NCBI GenBank assembly: GCA_947088195.1
Contig: CAMUFS010000032.1
Span: 1 to 15,898, forward strand
Direction: 5' to 3'
DNA length: 15,898 nt
From: an uncultured Clostridia bacterium
GTDB lineage: Bacteria > Bacillota > Clostridia > Lachnospirales > Lachnospiraceae
Position 1 is the first letter of the stretch; each line of letters begins with the position of its first letter. The notes under the pieces were generated by a model. The model was not told the origin of the DNA. It searched no databases and saw only the letters and a list, made by a program, of their open reading frames with translations. A program made the translations under genes and the position numbers. Below, in pieces: positions 14,976-15,898 of the stretch.

Positions 14976-15898
14976 ATGCTTGAATTTTATAGAGGAAAAA
15001 AAGTATTTCTCACTGGTCACACAGGGTTTAAGGGGACATGGCTTACCAAGCTTTTATTGCTTGCAGGGGCAAATGTAACAGGATATTCCTTAATGCCGCC
15101 TGAGAAGAATACTCTGTTTGATCTGTCAGGTGTGGAAGGGCAGATAAATTCCTTGATAGGAGATATTCGTGACAGGGACAGCTTACTGAGGGCATTTCAG
15201 ACATCAAAGCCAGAGCTTGTCTTTCATCTTGCCGCGCAGCCGATTGTGCGGGATTCTTACAAAGATCCTGCCTACACCTACGAGACAAATGTGATGGGTA
15301 CGGTGAATATTCTCGAATGTATCCGGCAAACGGATTGTGTGCGATCTTTTTTAAATGTGACAACAGATAAAGTATATAAAAACAGAGAGTGGGAATGGGG
15401 ATATCGGGAGGATGAATATCTGGATGGCTATGATCCATATTCCAATAGCAAATCCTGCTCTGAGCTTGTGACACATAGCTATCAGCGTTCTTTTTTTGAG
15501 GAGAGAGATATTCGCATCTCCACTGCAAGAGCAGGAAATGTGATAGGTGGCGGAGACTTTGCCAATGATAGAATTATACCAGATTGTATCCGCGCGGCGA
15601 TGAAAAAAGAGCCAATTATTGTGCGTAATCCATTTTCTGTCAGACCTTATCAGCATGTGCTGGAGCCATTGATGGTATATTTGCAGATTGGCAGGTCTCA
15701 GTATGAGGATAAACGTTATGAGGGATATTACAATGTAGGACCTGATGACGGTGATTGTGTGACAACAGGTGAGCTTGCCACACTTTTTTGTAAAGCGTGG
15801 GGCGAGGGAATGATCTGGAAAAACCAGTATGACGGTGGGCCTCATGAGGCAAATTTCTTAAAGCTGGACTGCTCAAGGCTTAAAAAGACATTTGGCTG
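14976..15898 (+). CDS. rfbG: CDP-glucose 4,6-dehydratase (5' part, cut by window end)
   Basis: This enzyme converts CDP-D-glucose to CDP-4-keto-6-deoxy-D-glucose. Only the first 307 codons are inside the window and the frame is still open at the right edge; the family is about 355-360 residues long. The NAD-binding motif is GHTGFKGTW (residues 14-22), the altered Gly-rich loop typical of RfbG. The catalytic segments are TTDKVY (T129, T130, D131, K132) and YSNSK (Y155, K159). ARAGNVIGGGDF and RPYQHVLEPL are also characteristic. GAGGA at 14966-14970 is 5 bases before the ATG. The next gene would be expected to be rfbH or another dideoxyhexose enzyme, but that is outside what can be seen. Confidence 0.94.
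   Translation, partial: MLEFYRGKKVFLTGHTGFKGTWLTKLLLLAGANVTGYSLMPPEKNTLFDLSGVEGQINSLIGDIRDRDSLLRAFQTSKPELVFHLAAQPIVRDSYKDPAYTYETNVMGTVNILECIRQTDCVRSFLNVTTDKVYKNREWEWGYREDEYLDGYDPYSNSKSCSELVTHSYQRSFFEERDIRISTARAGNVIGGGDFANDRIIPDCIRAAMKKEPIIVRNPFSVRPYQHVLEPLMVYLQIGRSQYEDKRYEGYYNVGPDDGDCVTTGELATLFCKAWGEGMIWKNQYDGGPHEANFLKLDCSRLKKTFG

Noticed and set aside
14996..15002. Run of seven A at the start of rfbG as a possible phase-variation tract
   Set aside because: Seven A encoding Lys-Lys is ordinary in this AT-leaning sequence; a similar A7 at 893-899 sits near the end of another gene. Neither is long enough to argue for regulated slippage.
1..15898. tRNA, rRNA, CRISPR, insertion sequences or phage genes
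   Set aside because: None was seen; no transposase motifs, no periodic direct repeats and no tRNA-like cloverleaf in the short gaps between genes.

Overview
The window is one long, single-strand (+) polysaccharide-biosynthesis cluster with no gap above about 110 bp between genes. It reads as part of one large operon, cut by the window at both ends. Moderate-to-low GC, strong AGGAG-type ribosome sites, frequent AGA/AGG arginine codons and a Wzt/Wzm plus rml gene set point to a Gram-positive Clostridia member, most likely Lachnospiraceae. That assignment is inferred from style, not from a marker gene.

Layout: (1) 1-951, the C-terminal end of a polytopic membrane protein with a soluble beta-rich tail. 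(2) A probable sigma-A promoter at 957-985, then rfbB, a strong intergenic hairpin, rfbA and rfbC. These make dTDP-4-keto-6-deoxy-L-hexose (rhamnose pathway); the final reductase rfbD is not in the window. (3) 3715-7188, an ABC polysaccharide exporter: a Wzt-type ATPase with a C-terminal glycan-binding-type domain and a Wzm-type permease, with a methyltransferase carrying a C-terminal coiled coil between them. (4) 7211-9205, a large glycosyltransferase with two GT2 domains. (5) 9239-14151, three tandem homologous polytopic proteins that look like GT-C glycosyltransferases. The first is shorter and has lost the motifs conserved in the other two. (6) 14194-15898, rfbF and the start of rfbG, making CDP-4-keto-6-deoxyglucose, the entry point to CDP-3,6-dideoxyhexoses.

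Likely combined job: nucleotide sugars are made in the cytoplasm through two separate chemistries (dTDP and CDP), GT2 domains build the chain on a lipid carrier, the methyltransferase may cap it, and Wzt/Wzm exports it. The GT-C-like proteins may then decorate it on the outer face from polyprenyl-phosphate sugars.

The most interesting points are the degenerate first member of the GT-C-like trio, a C-terminal beta-domain shared by two of that trio and by the unrelated-looking first gene, and a methyltransferase/coiled-coil/Wzt arrangement reminiscent of the WbdD cap-and-ruler system of Gram-negative O-antigens. No RNA genes, mobile elements or CRISPR arrays were seen.
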